Shown here: in pieces, positions 7,880 through 15,759 of the stretch | Layout: each line of letters begins with the position of its first letter | Numbering within the stretch: position 1 is the stretch's first letter | Origin: Dehalococcoidia bacterium | GTDB taxonomy: Bacteria > Chloroflexota > Dehalococcoidia > UBA2979 | DNA: 24,868 nucleotides | Reading direction: 5' to 3' | NCBI GenBank assembly: GCA_009692685.1 | Contig: SHYS01000012.1 | Coordinates: 1 to 24,868, forward strand | The notes under the pieces: model-generated | What the model saw: only the letters and a program-made list of their open reading frames with translations | What the model was told of the DNA's origin: nothing | Database searches by the model: none | Translations under genes and position numbers: made by a program

Positions 7880-8967
7880 CAGGAGCGCCTCTCCGCGGCC
7901 TCGTGGGCCGCTGGTGCGGATACCTCATCGTCCTCGAGGAAACGGAAGGGGCGCGAGGGAAAGAGCACCGGGCGTCCGTCGACAACCTCGTGGCTCCAGA
8001 ATTCGCGCGCGACCAGTTGGGGATCCTCAAGGAGTTCAGCGGGAGTGCGCACAGCACCGACGGGAACACGCCGGCGGCTCTGGCCTTCCTCCTGAAGCGC
8101 GACCTTGGTCTGACCCGCGATCGCTTGCTTGATCTCCTCGTCCAGATCAGAGGCGTGCTCGATCCGGTCCGTCAGCACCGCGAAGCGAGGGTCGGTCAGC
8201 CAGTGGAGACCGAGCCAACGCGCGAAGTTCTCCCAGAACGTCGCCACAATGCACATCCCGAACCAGCCATCTGCGCAGGGCAGAATGGTGATCGGGTGGA
8301 TCCCGTCCCAGCGATTGCCCTTCCGGATCCGGATGTGCCTCGAGTAGGTGTAGTTCACCGTCGTGTGCTGGTGCAGCGACGCCAACGCCTCGAGTTCGCT
8401 CACCTCGACCATCTGCGCGGTCGTCCCCGCGCTACGTCGCGACTGCAACAACACCGCCAGAGCGGCCGAGTAGGCATACAACGCTGACTGATACGCCACG
8501 TAGTCGCCGGGAAGCGTGAGCGGTGCCTGGCCGGGCTCGCCGATCAGGAACGTGTGCCCGCTGAGCGCGAGGATCGTGGCAGGTGTCGCTGGGCGGTCGC
8601 GATAGGGCCCCGTCATTCCGAACGGCGTGATGAGTACCCGTGCTCGCAACCGGCCACCCACCGTGGTGTGTAGACCCAGCCGTTCGATGTCGCGCGGATC
8701 GAGGTCGGTCACTACTAGGTCAACCTCGGCCGCCAGCGCGCGGACGCGCTCCGGCGAGTCGGGACGGTCGAGGTCAACCTCGATCTGGCGCTTCCCGCGG
8801 TTGAGATACAGGGAGAGGTGCGCTCCCGGTGGTACACCTCGTGCGGCACGGACGGAGGTCACATCTGCGCCGGAGTCCACGAACAGCCGCCCGGCGAACG
8901 CCGCCGAGGAACGGGCGCTGATCTCCAAGACTCGAAGACCCTGCAACGCTGGCGCCGTCGGTTCCAC
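7879..8967 (-). CDS. Family III CoA-transferase (CaiB/BaiF), copy 2
   Basis: This is the first gene of the minus-strand CoA-transferase/carboxylase operon. With the start at GTG 8967 it begins EPTAPALQGLRVLEI, the usual short lead into the family's N-terminal fold. GAG-G lies about 5 bases upstream, whereas the longer GTG at 9030 has no binding site. The family segments are SGADVTSVRA, NRGKRQIEVDL, TPFGMTGPYRDRPAT and a candidate aspartate in LPGDYVAY at the position of the catalytic residue. The glycine-rich and acidic surroundings of that residue differ from copy 1. At 362 aa it is slightly shorter than typical 390-420 aa enzymes. It overlaps copy 1 by one base, which fits a two-subunit enzyme. 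If one subunit has lost activity, this more diverged one is the better candidate. Confidence 0.88.
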   Translation of the reverse strand: MEPTAPALQGLRVLEISARSSAAFAGRLFVDSGADVTSVRAARGVPPGAHLSLYLNRGKRQIEVDLDRPDSPERVRALAAEVDLVVTDLDPRDIERLGLHTTVGGRLRARVLITPFGMTGPYRDRPATPATILALSGHTFLIGEPGQAPLTLPGDYVAYQSALYAYSAALAVLLQSRRSAGTTAQMVEVSELEALASLHQHTTVNYTYSRHIRIRKGNRWDGIHPITILPCADGWFGMCIVATFWENFARWLGLHWLTDPRFAVLTDRIEHASDLDEEIKQAIAGQTKVALQEEGQSRRRVPVGAVRTPAELLEDPQLVAREFWSHEVVDGRPVLFPSRPFRFLEDDEVSAPAAHEAAERRS

Positions 8968-9170
8968 GGTGACCTCACAGCCGGCACCTGCTCGGCGACC
9001 GGACGGGCCGACTCTAGGCGTAGCGATCACGGCCGGGGAATACGTCGATTGCGTACTTCGAGGCTGCGCGCTTCCGGCATCACGCCCTCCATGCGGGGTT
9101 TGGCGTCACGTACGAAGATATGCGCGGCGCGGACGGCTTCCGCGCCCCCGTGCTGCTCAGAAGGCGCTCT

Positions 9171-9467
9171 ATGACCGACAAACTGCTCGTTGATAACCCG
9201 GTGAAGGGCGTCCGCCTCCTCACGATGAACCACCCGGAGGTACTGAACGCCCTCGGCGACGAACTGCTCCCCGCCCTCACCGAGGAGGTCGAGCGCTTCC
9301 GCACCGACCCCACCGCGCGCTGCCTCGTGATCATCGGTGCCGGCCGTGGTTTCTCCTCCGGGGCGAACGTCCGAGGCCTCGCCGCCCGTATCGATGCGGC
9401 TGACGCCCCCGCGGGTAACCAGAAGCCCTCCACCCCCTGGGAGGACCTCGATGCGATGTACACAGGG
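9171..9467 (+). pseudogene. Truncated enoyl-CoA hydratase/isomerase (crotonase), N-terminal remnant
   Basis: From the ATG at 9171, with AGAAGG about 6 bases upstream, the frame encodes a good crotonase N-terminus. It has VRLLTMNHPEVLNALGDELL, a CLVIIGAGRGFSSGANV oxyanion-hole strand and PWEDLDAMYTG. After about residue 97 the similarity stops, and the DNA becomes the 3' end of the minus-strand methyltransferase gene. The second oxyanion-hole glycines, the catalytic acid region and the C-terminal helix (about 160 residues) are absent in all frames. The frame stays open to 10493 only because it is antisense to the methyltransferase. It is probably a remnant left by a deletion or rearrangement, or an assembly junction; a functional protein is unlikely. 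It is divergent from the CoA-transferase operon, with about 200 bases between the starts. Confidence 0.8.
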
Positions 9468-10397
9468 CTAGGAGGAAGCGGGGAGCGCGGCACGCCGCAG
9501 CACAAAGTTCGTGTGCGGGGTCTTTTGCGCCTTGTACTCGTCGGCACGGCTGCGCTCCACCTCGACGATCTCGAAGCCGCAGGCCGCGAAGATGTCCTGG
9601 TAGGTGCGGCGGGGCATTCGGTGGACTCGGAACGGCGAGCGCACGCCAGCGCCGTGGTCCCGGATCATCTCCATATGCCGGGCCATCTCGCGCGACTCGT
9701 CGAATGTGTAGACGGAGGCGATGAACAGTCCGCCGGGCTTCAGCGCGCGGTGCACGTTGGAGCAGTACCGGAGCAACTCGTCGAAGTCGAACTGCATCAG
9801 CAGTTCGTGGCCGATCACGGCGTTGAACTCTTCGGCGCGCAGGTCGTCCCCGAGGCCGTGGGTGAGACGGAACTCCACTCGCGGCAGGTCGGTCGTGGCG
9901 GCGCGAGCCTCGGCGAGAATGCGCTCGGAGATGTCGTTCGCGACGAGGGTGCCGACGAGCGGGCGGATGTGGCGCGTCACACGCCCACCGCCGCAGCCGA
10001 GTTCGAGTGCGTGAGCAGTCTTCGGAACGTGCTTCGCGACGAGGCCCATGAAGGTTTCGAGGCCGCCCCAGGTGGCGCCCATGCCACCGTCCGGGATCAC
10101 CTGTCGCACCGTGTCGACGTGGATCAACCAAGAGAGTGTGTGGTCGGCGCGCAGGCCAGCGCTCGCGCCACCGAGCGCGGTCCGCGCCGCGTGCAGGATG
10201 AGGCGCGGCTGGCGAATCAGAAGTCGGGCAAGGCGGACGGAGCCGCTGGAGGAACCGGCCAACGCCTGGATGCGCTGGCTCTCCTCCTCGGTCGCGTCGA
10301 ACCGGACAGGAGCCGGGCGACCCGTGGCGCCATTGCTGGCGGTCGGATTCGCGTGCGCGTCCTCACGGCTGTCGTGCCGTTGATCCATCGAAATCAT
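9468..10397 (-). CDS. Class I SAM-dependent methyltransferase
   Basis: A Rossmann-fold methyltransferase of about 309 aa. Motif I is LELGCGGGRVTRHI, with the acidic end of beta-2 in LVANDISERILAEA. Later strands are FNAVIGHELLMQFDFDELL and ALKPGGLFIASVYTF. The N-terminal 100 residues are less typical and partly basic. I chose the ATG at 10397 because a G-rich run lies just upstream; an in-frame TTG at 10433 is less likely. The acceptor substrate cannot be read from sequence: Methyltransf_11/25-type enzymes act on many small molecules. It ends at the breakpoint with the crotonase remnant, yet its own C-terminus looks complete. It follows the tRNA-dihydrouridine synthase gene on the same strand after about 150 bases containing a hairpin, so it is probably transcribed separately. 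Confidence 0.85.
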   Translation of the reverse strand: MISMDQRHDSREDAHANPTASNGATGRPAPVRFDATEEESQRIQALAGSSSGSVRLARLLIRQPRLILHAARTALGGASAGLRADHTLSWLIHVDTVRQVIPDGGMGATWGGLETFMGLVAKHVPKTAHALELGCGGGRVTRHIRPLVGTLVANDISERILAEARAATTDLPRVEFRLTHGLGDDLRAEEFNAVIGHELLMQFDFDELLRYCSNVHRALKPGGLFIASVYTFDESREMARHMEMIRDHGAGVRSPFRVHRMPRRTYQDIFAACGFEIVEVERSRADEYKAQKTPHTNFVLRRAALPASS

Positions 10398-10437
10398 CCC
10401 CGCCCCCCACAGCGCTGCTGGCGCGGTGTCCAAAACA

Positions 10438-10485
10438 CCCCATCTGCCTCACGGGAAAGATGCGAACCAGCACCGTCAGATGGGG
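10438..10485 (-). terminator. Stem-loop after the tRNA-dihydrouridine synthase gene, candidate terminator
   Basis: CCCCATCTG (10438-10446) and CAGATGGGG (10477-10485) form a perfect 9-bp dyad with a 30-base loop. On the minus strand the loop has a further ACGG/CCGT pairing, and the closing arm is followed by TGTTTTGG. That fits an imperfect intrinsic terminator for the synthase gene, whose stop is 65 bases upstream. It could also be a structured leader of the methyltransferase gene, since it lies only about 40 bases before that start. A TATATT hexamer (10492-10487) beside the stem is a possible -10 element. Confidence 0.45.
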
Positions 10486-10550
10486 AAATATAAGCCAGAT
10501 CGTCCGTTGAGGCGCACATCCGCCTCGGGGGCACCACTCAGGGTACCGGC

Positions 10551-11516
10551 TCACTCAACAGGCGCCGCCTCCTGCTGGTGCCGGAACGTCCCCCGTAGCG
10601 CCTCGACCGAGGCTTGCGCGAACAGCTCCGCCCGCAGCGTCCGGGCCTCCGGACGCCCTGCTCCGTACTGCGCCAGGTGCTTCTTCATCTGTAGGAGCGC
10701 CATCCGAGGCAGGAACGCTGCCTCGATGAGATCGAGGTGTTCACCCACCACGCGAGCCTCGTACGCCGCCCGTCCGTCCACGGAAAGCGACTCGTACCCC
10801 GCGTCGAAGAGCCACGGGCGACCAAGAGCGGCCCGCCCGACCATGACGGAGCGGCAGCCGGTCGTCGCCATCATCGCGCGCGCCTCGGCGAGTGACGCGA
10901 CGTCGCCGTTGCCGGTCACCGGGATATCAACAGCTGCCACGACCTCGGCGATGACCTCCCACGGCGCCCGTCCACCGTAGCGCTGCGCGCGCGTCCTCGG
11001 ATGCACCGTGATCGCGTCGACGCCGGCGGCCTGCGCCATCTCTGCCACTTCCACCGCGTTCGGCTGGCAGTCGTCCCAGCCGCCGCGGATCTTGATCGTG
11101 AGCGGCACATCGATAGCACGCCGCAAGGCTTCAAGGATGCGGCCGGTGGCCGCCACGTCCCGCATCAGTGCCGCGCCCTTGCCTCGATGGACGATCTTCG
11201 GCACGGGACATCCCATGTTGATGTCCACGATGTCTGCGCCCGCCTCGACGAGACGGACCGCGGCGGGCACGAGCGTCTCAGCGCTGTTCCCCAGCAATTG
11301 CATCGCGACCGGGCCAAGCTCGAGGTCCTGGCGCGCCGACTCCGCCGCCCACGCGCTGCCTGCGAGCAGTGCTTCCGCGTCGATCTCCTCGTTGGTCGTA
11401 AAGCCACTCCCGCAGCGCACAGCGATATAGCGGAATGGCGCGTTAGTAAACGACGCCATTGGAGCTAGCCGGACGGGCGACTCGGCAAGCAGGTCAACCA
11501 TCGAAATGCGAGGCAT
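10551..11516 (-). CDS. dus: tRNA-dihydrouridine synthase
   Basis: An FMN enzyme that reduces uridine to dihydrouridine in the D-loop of tRNA, using NADPH. The TIM-barrel N-terminus reads VRLAPMASFTNAPFR (15-29). The family signature ADIVDINMGCPVPKI (94-108) holds the catalytic cysteine C103, and RGKGAALMRD binds tRNA and flavin. LTIKIRGGWDD and the GNGDV and VMVGRAALGRPWLF phosphate-binding segments follow in order. From the ATG at 11516 it is 321 aa, the normal size; the longer frame to 11738 is antisense to the next gene. It is a housekeeping gene set among catabolic genes, divergent from the molybdenum hydroxylase gene. I cannot assign it to the DusA, B or C branch with confidence. Confidence 0.94.
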   Translation of the reverse strand: MPRISMVDLLAESPVRLAPMASFTNAPFRYIAVRCGSGFTTNEEIDAEALLAGSAWAAESARQDLELGPVAMQLLGNSAETLVPAAVRLVEAGADIVDINMGCPVPKIVHRGKGAALMRDVAATGRILEALRRAIDVPLTIKIRGGWDDCQPNAVEVAEMAQAAGVDAITVHPRTRAQRYGGRAPWEVIAEVVAAVDIPVTGNGDVASLAEARAMMATTGCRSVMVGRAALGRPWLFDAGYESLSVDGRAAYEARVVGEHLDLIEAAFLPRMALLQMKKHLAQYGAGRPEARTLRAELFAQASVEALRGTFRHQQEAAPVE

Positions 11517-11625
11517 ACACCGAGTATCCAGCGCCAGCGCGGGACGTGCGAGGCGTTCCGGCCAGCGACGCCTCAGATTGGCGCGCCCGGTAAGATGGGC
11601 GTTGCCCCGGCCGTAGGAGGTTCCG

Positions 11626-13905
11626 ATGACCACCACTGAGAAGCCTGCCAGCCCATACAAGGTCGTAGGGACCCGTCCGGTCCGCCCGGACGGGGTGGAT
11701 AAGGTCACCGGCCGCGCGGAATACGGCGCGGACATCAAGCTCCCCGGGATGCTCTACGGGCGCGTCCTGCGCAGCCCGCACGCCCACGCCATCATCAAGC
11801 GCATCGATGTCTCGCGCGCCCTCGCCCACCCGGGCGTCTTTGCGGTGGTCACCTCAGCCGACTTCCCCGCCCTCGGAAACAACCCCGTCCCCACCATCCG
11901 AGGCCCCATCCCGGAGCGCTGGAGCCGCGAAACCCTGCTCGCCGACGGCAAGGCACTGTTCAAGGGCCACGCGATCGCCGCCCTCGCCGCGACCGACCCG
12001 CACGTCGCCGAGGATGCCCTCGACCTGATCGAGGTCGAGTACGAGGTGCTGACACCGGTGATAAGCATCGACCAGGCGATCTCACCCGATGCCCCCCTGC
12101 TGCACGACCCGGCGATCACCGCCGATATCAAGGGACTGTTCGATCCGGTCGACGGGCGCCAGACCAACATCGCGCGGCAATTGGAGATCCGCTTCGGCGA
12201 CGTGGAGCAGGGCTTCGCGGAGTCGGACATCGTGATCGAACGCGAGTTCTCGACAGCCAGTGCCCACCAGGGCTACATCGAGCCGCACAATGCCACCGCG
12301 TTCTGGAACAAGGACGGCCTGCTCACCATCTGGACGAGTACGCAGGGCGCATTCGGCGTGCGTGATGCCGTCTCTGGTGTGCTGAAGATGCCGGTCGCCC
12401 GTCTGAAGGTGGTACCGATGGAGATCGGTGGCGGCTTCGGCGGCAAGATCCCGGTCTACCTCGAACCGCTCGCGGCGCTGCTCTCCAAGAAGTCCGGCCG
12501 CCCTGTCCAGATCACGATGTCCCGTGCCGAGGTCTTCGAGGCCACCGGCCCCACCTCGGCGACCCAGATGCGCGTAAAGATGGGCGCGAAGCGTGACGGC
12601 ACGCTGGTCGCCGGTGAGGTCCACCTGGGCTACGAGTCCGGCGGGTACCCCGGCGCCCCAGTCCCAGGCGCGGCCCGCAGCGCCCTAGCCCCGTACGACA
12701 TGCCTCATCACCTCGTGCAGGGGTTCGAGGTCGTCGTGAACAAGCCGAAAGTCGCCGCCTACCGCGCCCCGGGCGCGCCACAGGCGGAGTTCGCCGTCGA
12801 GTCCGTGGTGGATGAACTCGCCGAGATGCTGAAGATGGATCCCGTCGAGTTCCGCTTGAAGAACGCATCGCGTCAGGGTGTACGCCGCTCCGAGGGCGTC
12901 CCGCACGGCTCGGTCGGCACCCAGCAGGTGCTGCAGGCCGCCCGCGACAGCGCCCACTACCGATCCGAAATGCATGGCGACAAGATCGGCCGCGGCGTCG
13001 CGACCGGTTACTGGGGCAACGGTGGCAACGAGTCGGCCGCCTATGCCGCCGTCAACGCGGACGGCACGGTCAGCCTCGTCACCGGCTCCGTCGACATCGG
13101 CGGACAGCGCGCCGCACTCGCGATGCAGTTCGCGGAGACCCTCGGGATCCCCTACGACACAATCAAGTCCACGGTCGGTGACACCGACTCCATCGGCTAC
13201 ACCTCGAACACTGGCGGCAGCCGCACGACCTTCGCGACCGGCTGGGCCGTGATCGAGGCGGCTTACGACATCCGCGGCCAGCTGATCGCGCGTGCCGCGA
13301 AGATCTGGGACGTCGAACCCGACAAGGTCACCTACGACACCGGCGTCCTCCGCGAGGAGGGCGGCCAAACGATGACGTTTAATGAGATCGCGCGCAAACT
13401 CGCCGGTAGCGGAGGCGCCATCCAGGGCCGCGCCGCCGTGAAGCCGAGCGGCACCGGCGCCGCTGTCGCGACGCACATCTGCGATGTCCACGTGGACACC
13501 GACACGGGCAAGGTCACGGTGCTCCGCTACACGGCCGTCCAGGACGTCGGCACCGCCATCCACCCCTCGTATGTCGAGGGGCAGATCCAGGGCGGGGCGG
13601 CGCAGGGCATCGGCATGGCGCTGAACGAGGGCTACGTCTACCGCCCGGACGGCTCGATGGCGAACGCGAGTTACCTCGACTACCGCATGCCGGTCGCGAA
13701 TGACCTCCCGCCGATCGAGACGATCCTCGTGGAGTTCCCAAACCCCGGTCACCCCTACGGCGTCCGAGGCGTGGGCGAGGTGCCGATCGTCCCGCCGCTG
13801 GCTGCGGTCGCGAACGCGATCTACGACGCCATCGGTGTGCGAGTGCGTCACCTTCCTGCATCGCCCGGGTTCATCCTCGAAGAGTTGGAGCGCCTGAAGA
13901 AGTAG
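11626..13905 (+). CDS. Xanthine dehydrogenase-family molybdopterin-binding (large) subunit
   Basis: This is the catalytic molybdenum subunit of a hydroxylase that inserts water-derived oxygen into a C-H bond, as in xanthine, aldehyde, CO or aromatic oxidoreductases. The N-terminal a/b-hammerhead domain starts at VRPDGVDKVTGRAEYGADI. The molybdopterin-binding region follows with EIGGGFGGK (266-274), the VAAYRAPGAPQAEFAVE segment and a late GVGEVPIVPPL whose E718 is the expected catalytic glutamate. At 759 aa it has family length. The start ATG follows TAGGAGG by 6 bases. No [2Fe-2S] subunit, FAD subunit or maturation chaperone gene is in the window, which is unusual because these normally sit beside the large subunit. 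An MFS transporter follows 7 bases later in the same operon. Substrate unknown. Confidence 0.93.
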   Translation: MTTTEKPASPYKVVGTRPVRPDGVDKVTGRAEYGADIKLPGMLYGRVLRSPHAHAIIKRIDVSRALAHPGVFAVVTSADFPALGNNPVPTIRGPIPERWSRETLLADGKALFKGHAIAALAATDPHVAEDALDLIEVEYEVLTPVISIDQAISPDAPLLHDPAITADIKGLFDPVDGRQTNIARQLEIRFGDVEQGFAESDIVIEREFSTASAHQGYIEPHNATAFWNKDGLLTIWTSTQGAFGVRDAVSGVLKMPVARLKVVPMEIGGGFGGKIPVYLEPLAALLSKKSGRPVQITMSRAEVFEATGPTSATQMRVKMGAKRDGTLVAGEVHLGYESGGYPGAPVPGAARSALAPYDMPHHLVQGFEVVVNKPKVAAYRAPGAPQAEFAVESVVDELAEMLKMDPVEFRLKNASRQGVRRSEGVPHGSVGTQQVLQAARDSAHYRSEMHGDKIGRGVATGYWGNGGNESAAYAAVNADGTVSLVTGSVDIGGQRAALAMQFAETLGIPYDTIKSTVGDTDSIGYTSNTGGSRTTFATGWAVIEAAYDIRGQLIARAAKIWDVEPDKVTYDTGVLREEGGQTMTFNEIARKLAGSGGAIQGRAAVKPSGTGAAVATHICDVHVDTDTGKVTVLRYTAVQDVGTAIHPSYVEGQIQGGAAQGIGMALNEGYVYRPDGSMANASYLDYRMPVANDLPPIETILVEFPNPGHPYGVRGVGEVPIVPPLAAVANAIYDAIGVRVRHLPASPGFILEELERLKK

Positions 13906-13912
13906 GCGCCTG

Positions 13913-15172
13913 ATGTCGGGGAACCAGTCCAGCCGGCGGGTAGCCTTCGGTGCGCTGTCACATCGCGACTACCGTCGCTTTGCGATCTCGCTGTTCCTCA
14001 CGTCGATCGGTGTCCAACTGATCCAGACGGCGATCTTCTGGCAGGTCTACGTGCTCACGGGCAGCGCGCTCCTGCTCGGCTTCACAGGCCTGGCAAGAGC
14101 GCTCCCGCACGTCATCCTCTCGATGGTGGGTGGGGTCGCCGCTGATCGCCTGGACCGCGTGCGGCTGATCCAGGCGGGCCAGGTCGGCAACGCGGTGCTG
14201 GTGGTGGCCCTCGCGTACGTCACGTTCACCGGTGACGTGCAGGTCTGGCACCTGTACGTGGTCACCTCCCTGAACGCCGCATTCAGCGCGCTCACCCAGC
14301 CCGCGCGGACGGCACTTATCCCTGCCCTGATCGAGCCGGGGCGGCTCGTCAACGCAATCGCCCTGAACGCGACCATCGGTCAGTTCGCTCAGATCGCGGG
14401 CCCCGCGCTCGCCGGCGTCGCCATCGCGAAGTTCGACCTCGGCCCGGTCTACCTCATCAACGCGGCGCTCTACCTCGCGGCGATGGCCGCCATCACCGGC
14501 ATCCGCGTACCGATGGCTCGCCCCGCGATCGTCGAGGGGCCCTGGCAGAGCTTCATGGAGGGCCTGAACTTCGTCCGCACGAAGCCGGTCATCCTCTCGC
14601 TCCTGCTCCTCGATGTGGCTGCGACGCTGTTCGGGAGCTATCGAGCGCTCCTGCCGGTATTCGCCGATCTGTTAGGCGTCGGTGCGGCGGGTTTCGGGCT
14701 GCTGAGCGCGGCACCCGGTGTCGGTGCGCTGCTCGGCGCGGGCTTCATCCTGTCGCTGGGCGACATGACCTACAAGGGGCTCTACACGGTCTTCGGCGTG
14801 CTCGCCTACTGCGTGGCGCTGGTCGTCCTAGCGATCTCGCCGTGGTTCATCGTCGCGCTGATCGCGGCCGCACTGCTGGGCACCACCAACTCCGTGCAGA
14901 TGATTCCGCGCAACACCGTCATCCTCACGATCTCACCCAACGCCCTCCGAGGCCGCGTCGAGTCATTCCGCAGCATGCTCGCGGGCGGTGCGCCACCCCT
15001 CGGCTACATGCTCAGCGGCGTACTCGCTGCGGTGATGACCCCTGCCCTCGCGCTCGTCGTGGGTGCCGTCGCCTGTACCGCGATGGTCGGCGCGATCGCC
15101 GCGTGGAGCCGCGACCTGCGCGAGCCGAGCCTCGGCGCGGAGGTACCCGAAGCCCTCGCTGCCGACGGTTAG
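13913..15172 (+). CDS. MFS transporter, MFS_3/EntS-like exporter type
   Basis: An integral membrane transporter of about 12 predicted helices and 419 aa. Helix 1 begins at YRRFAISLFLTSIGVQLIQ. The loop 2-3 motif GGVAADRLDRVRLIQ is present. RTALIPALIEPGRLVNAIALN, characteristic of the MFS_3 (enterobactin exporter-like) branch, follows helix 4. The second half contains ISPNALRGRVESFRSM. The branch is mostly made of drug, siderophore or metabolite exporters. It starts 7 bases after the stop of the molybdenum hydroxylase gene, with TAGG 6 bases before the ATG, so the two are co-transcribed and probably translationally coupled. This suggests it exports the hydroxylated product or imports its substrate. 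It converges on the VOC gene. Confidence 0.92.
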   Translation: MSGNQSSRRVAFGALSHRDYRRFAISLFLTSIGVQLIQTAIFWQVYVLTGSALLLGFTGLARALPHVILSMVGGVAADRLDRVRLIQAGQVGNAVLVVALAYVTFTGDVQVWHLYVVTSLNAAFSALTQPARTALIPALIEPGRLVNAIALNATIGQFAQIAGPALAGVAIAKFDLGPVYLINAALYLAAMAAITGIRVPMARPAIVEGPWQSFMEGLNFVRTKPVILSLLLLDVAATLFGSYRALLPVFADLLGVGAAGFGLLSAAPGVGALLGAGFILSLGDMTYKGLYTVFGVLAYCVALVVLAISPWFIVALIAAALLGTTNSVQMIPRNTVILTISPNALRGRVESFRSMLAGGAPPLGYMLSGVLAAVMTPALALVVGAVACTAMVGAIAAWSRDLREPSLGAEVPEALAADG

Positions 15173-15179
15173 CGATGCT

Positions 15180-15614
15180 CTAGCGATCGCGCAGGGGGAC
15201 GAGTTCGGTGAGGATGCCCGCGTTGCCCTGCGGGCGGAAGAACGCCACCGTCCGTCGACCGTCCGATGTCCTCGGCAGGGAGATCTCGGAAAGCCCCGCT
15301 GCGAGGAGGCGGTCGGCCTCCACGTGGACATCGGTACAGGCGTAGCAGATGTGGTGCAGGCCGGGCCCGCGCCGTTCGAGGTAACGCGCGGTGCCGCTGG
15401 TCGCGCCCGGCGCGGGGACAAGTACCTCGACGCACGTCTCGCCCTCACCCACCTTGAAGAAGAAGTTGTACGTCTGCTCGGGCGCGAAGTACGACCCCTC
15501 CGGCCATTTCGAGCGCGGCTCGTCGATCACGAGGCCCAGTGCGTCGCCGAGGATGGCGTTCGCCTCGTCAATAGAGTTGGCAACTACGCCAACGTGGTCG
15601 ATTCGGCTGAACAT
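15180..15614 (-). CDS. VOC-superfamily protein, methylmalonyl-CoA epimerase-like
   Basis: A single glyoxalase/bleomycin-resistance fold protein of 144 aa. The predicted metal ligands are H7 (SRIDHVGVV), E63 (CVEVLVP), H87 or H88 (GLHHICYACTDV) and E137 (AGILTELVP). The pattern and length match methylmalonyl-CoA epimerase, which interconverts the 2R and 2S epimers via an enolate. Other VOC enzymes such as small dioxygenases or lactoylglutathione lyases share the fold. I chose the ATG at 15614, with GAGGGGG about 8 bases upstream, over the TTG at 15629. An epimerase would fit functionally with the acyl-CoA carboxylase subunit at 5064-6617, but it is 9 kb away and in another transcript. It ends 7 bases from the MFS stop, in convergent orientation. 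Confidence 0.85.
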   Translation of the reverse strand: MFSRIDHVGVVANSIDEANAILGDALGLVIDEPRSKWPEGSYFAPEQTYNFFFKVGEGETCVEVLVPAPGATSGTARYLERRGPGLHHICYACTDVHVEADRLLAAGLSEISLPRTSDGRRTVAFFRPQGNAGILTELVPLRDR

Positions 15615-15700
15615 GACGGGCCCCCTCAATTGCGTCGCAACTGCGGCGCTGCCGGTAATCTAGCGCGCCCACCGGGCCGCCGACGGTGGACAGGCGACCC

Positions 15701-15719
15701 CGATTCCGAGTACGAATCG
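15701..15719. repeat. Short inverted repeat between divergent genes
   Basis: CGATTC (15701-15706) and GAATCG (15714-15719) are perfect inverted arms with a 7-base spacer. They lie in the 145-base gap between the VOC gene and the decayed crotonase. It could be an operator for either gene; six-base arms can also arise by chance in GC-rich DNA. Confidence 0.25.
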
Positions 15720-15759
15720 CCCGCCCTCGACCCGGGGGGGCACCGTCAAGGAGCTCGCG

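Noticed and set aside
9120..10493. A 457-codon plus-strand open frame that begins as a crotonase
   Set aside because: Only the first hundred or so residues resemble a protein family; the rest is antisense to the methyltransferase gene and has no independent support.
12685..13851. A 388-codon minus-strand open frame inside the molybdenum hydroxylase gene
   Set aside because: It lies entirely opposite a well-recognised gene, is Arg/Asp/Val-rich as expected for the complement of high-GC codons, and matches no family.
15170..15187. Direct repeat TAGCGAT at the convergent stops of the MFS and VOC genes
   Set aside because: It is only seven bases long and is explained by two overlapping stop-codon contexts in similar GC-rich sequence; no sign of an insertion site duplication.
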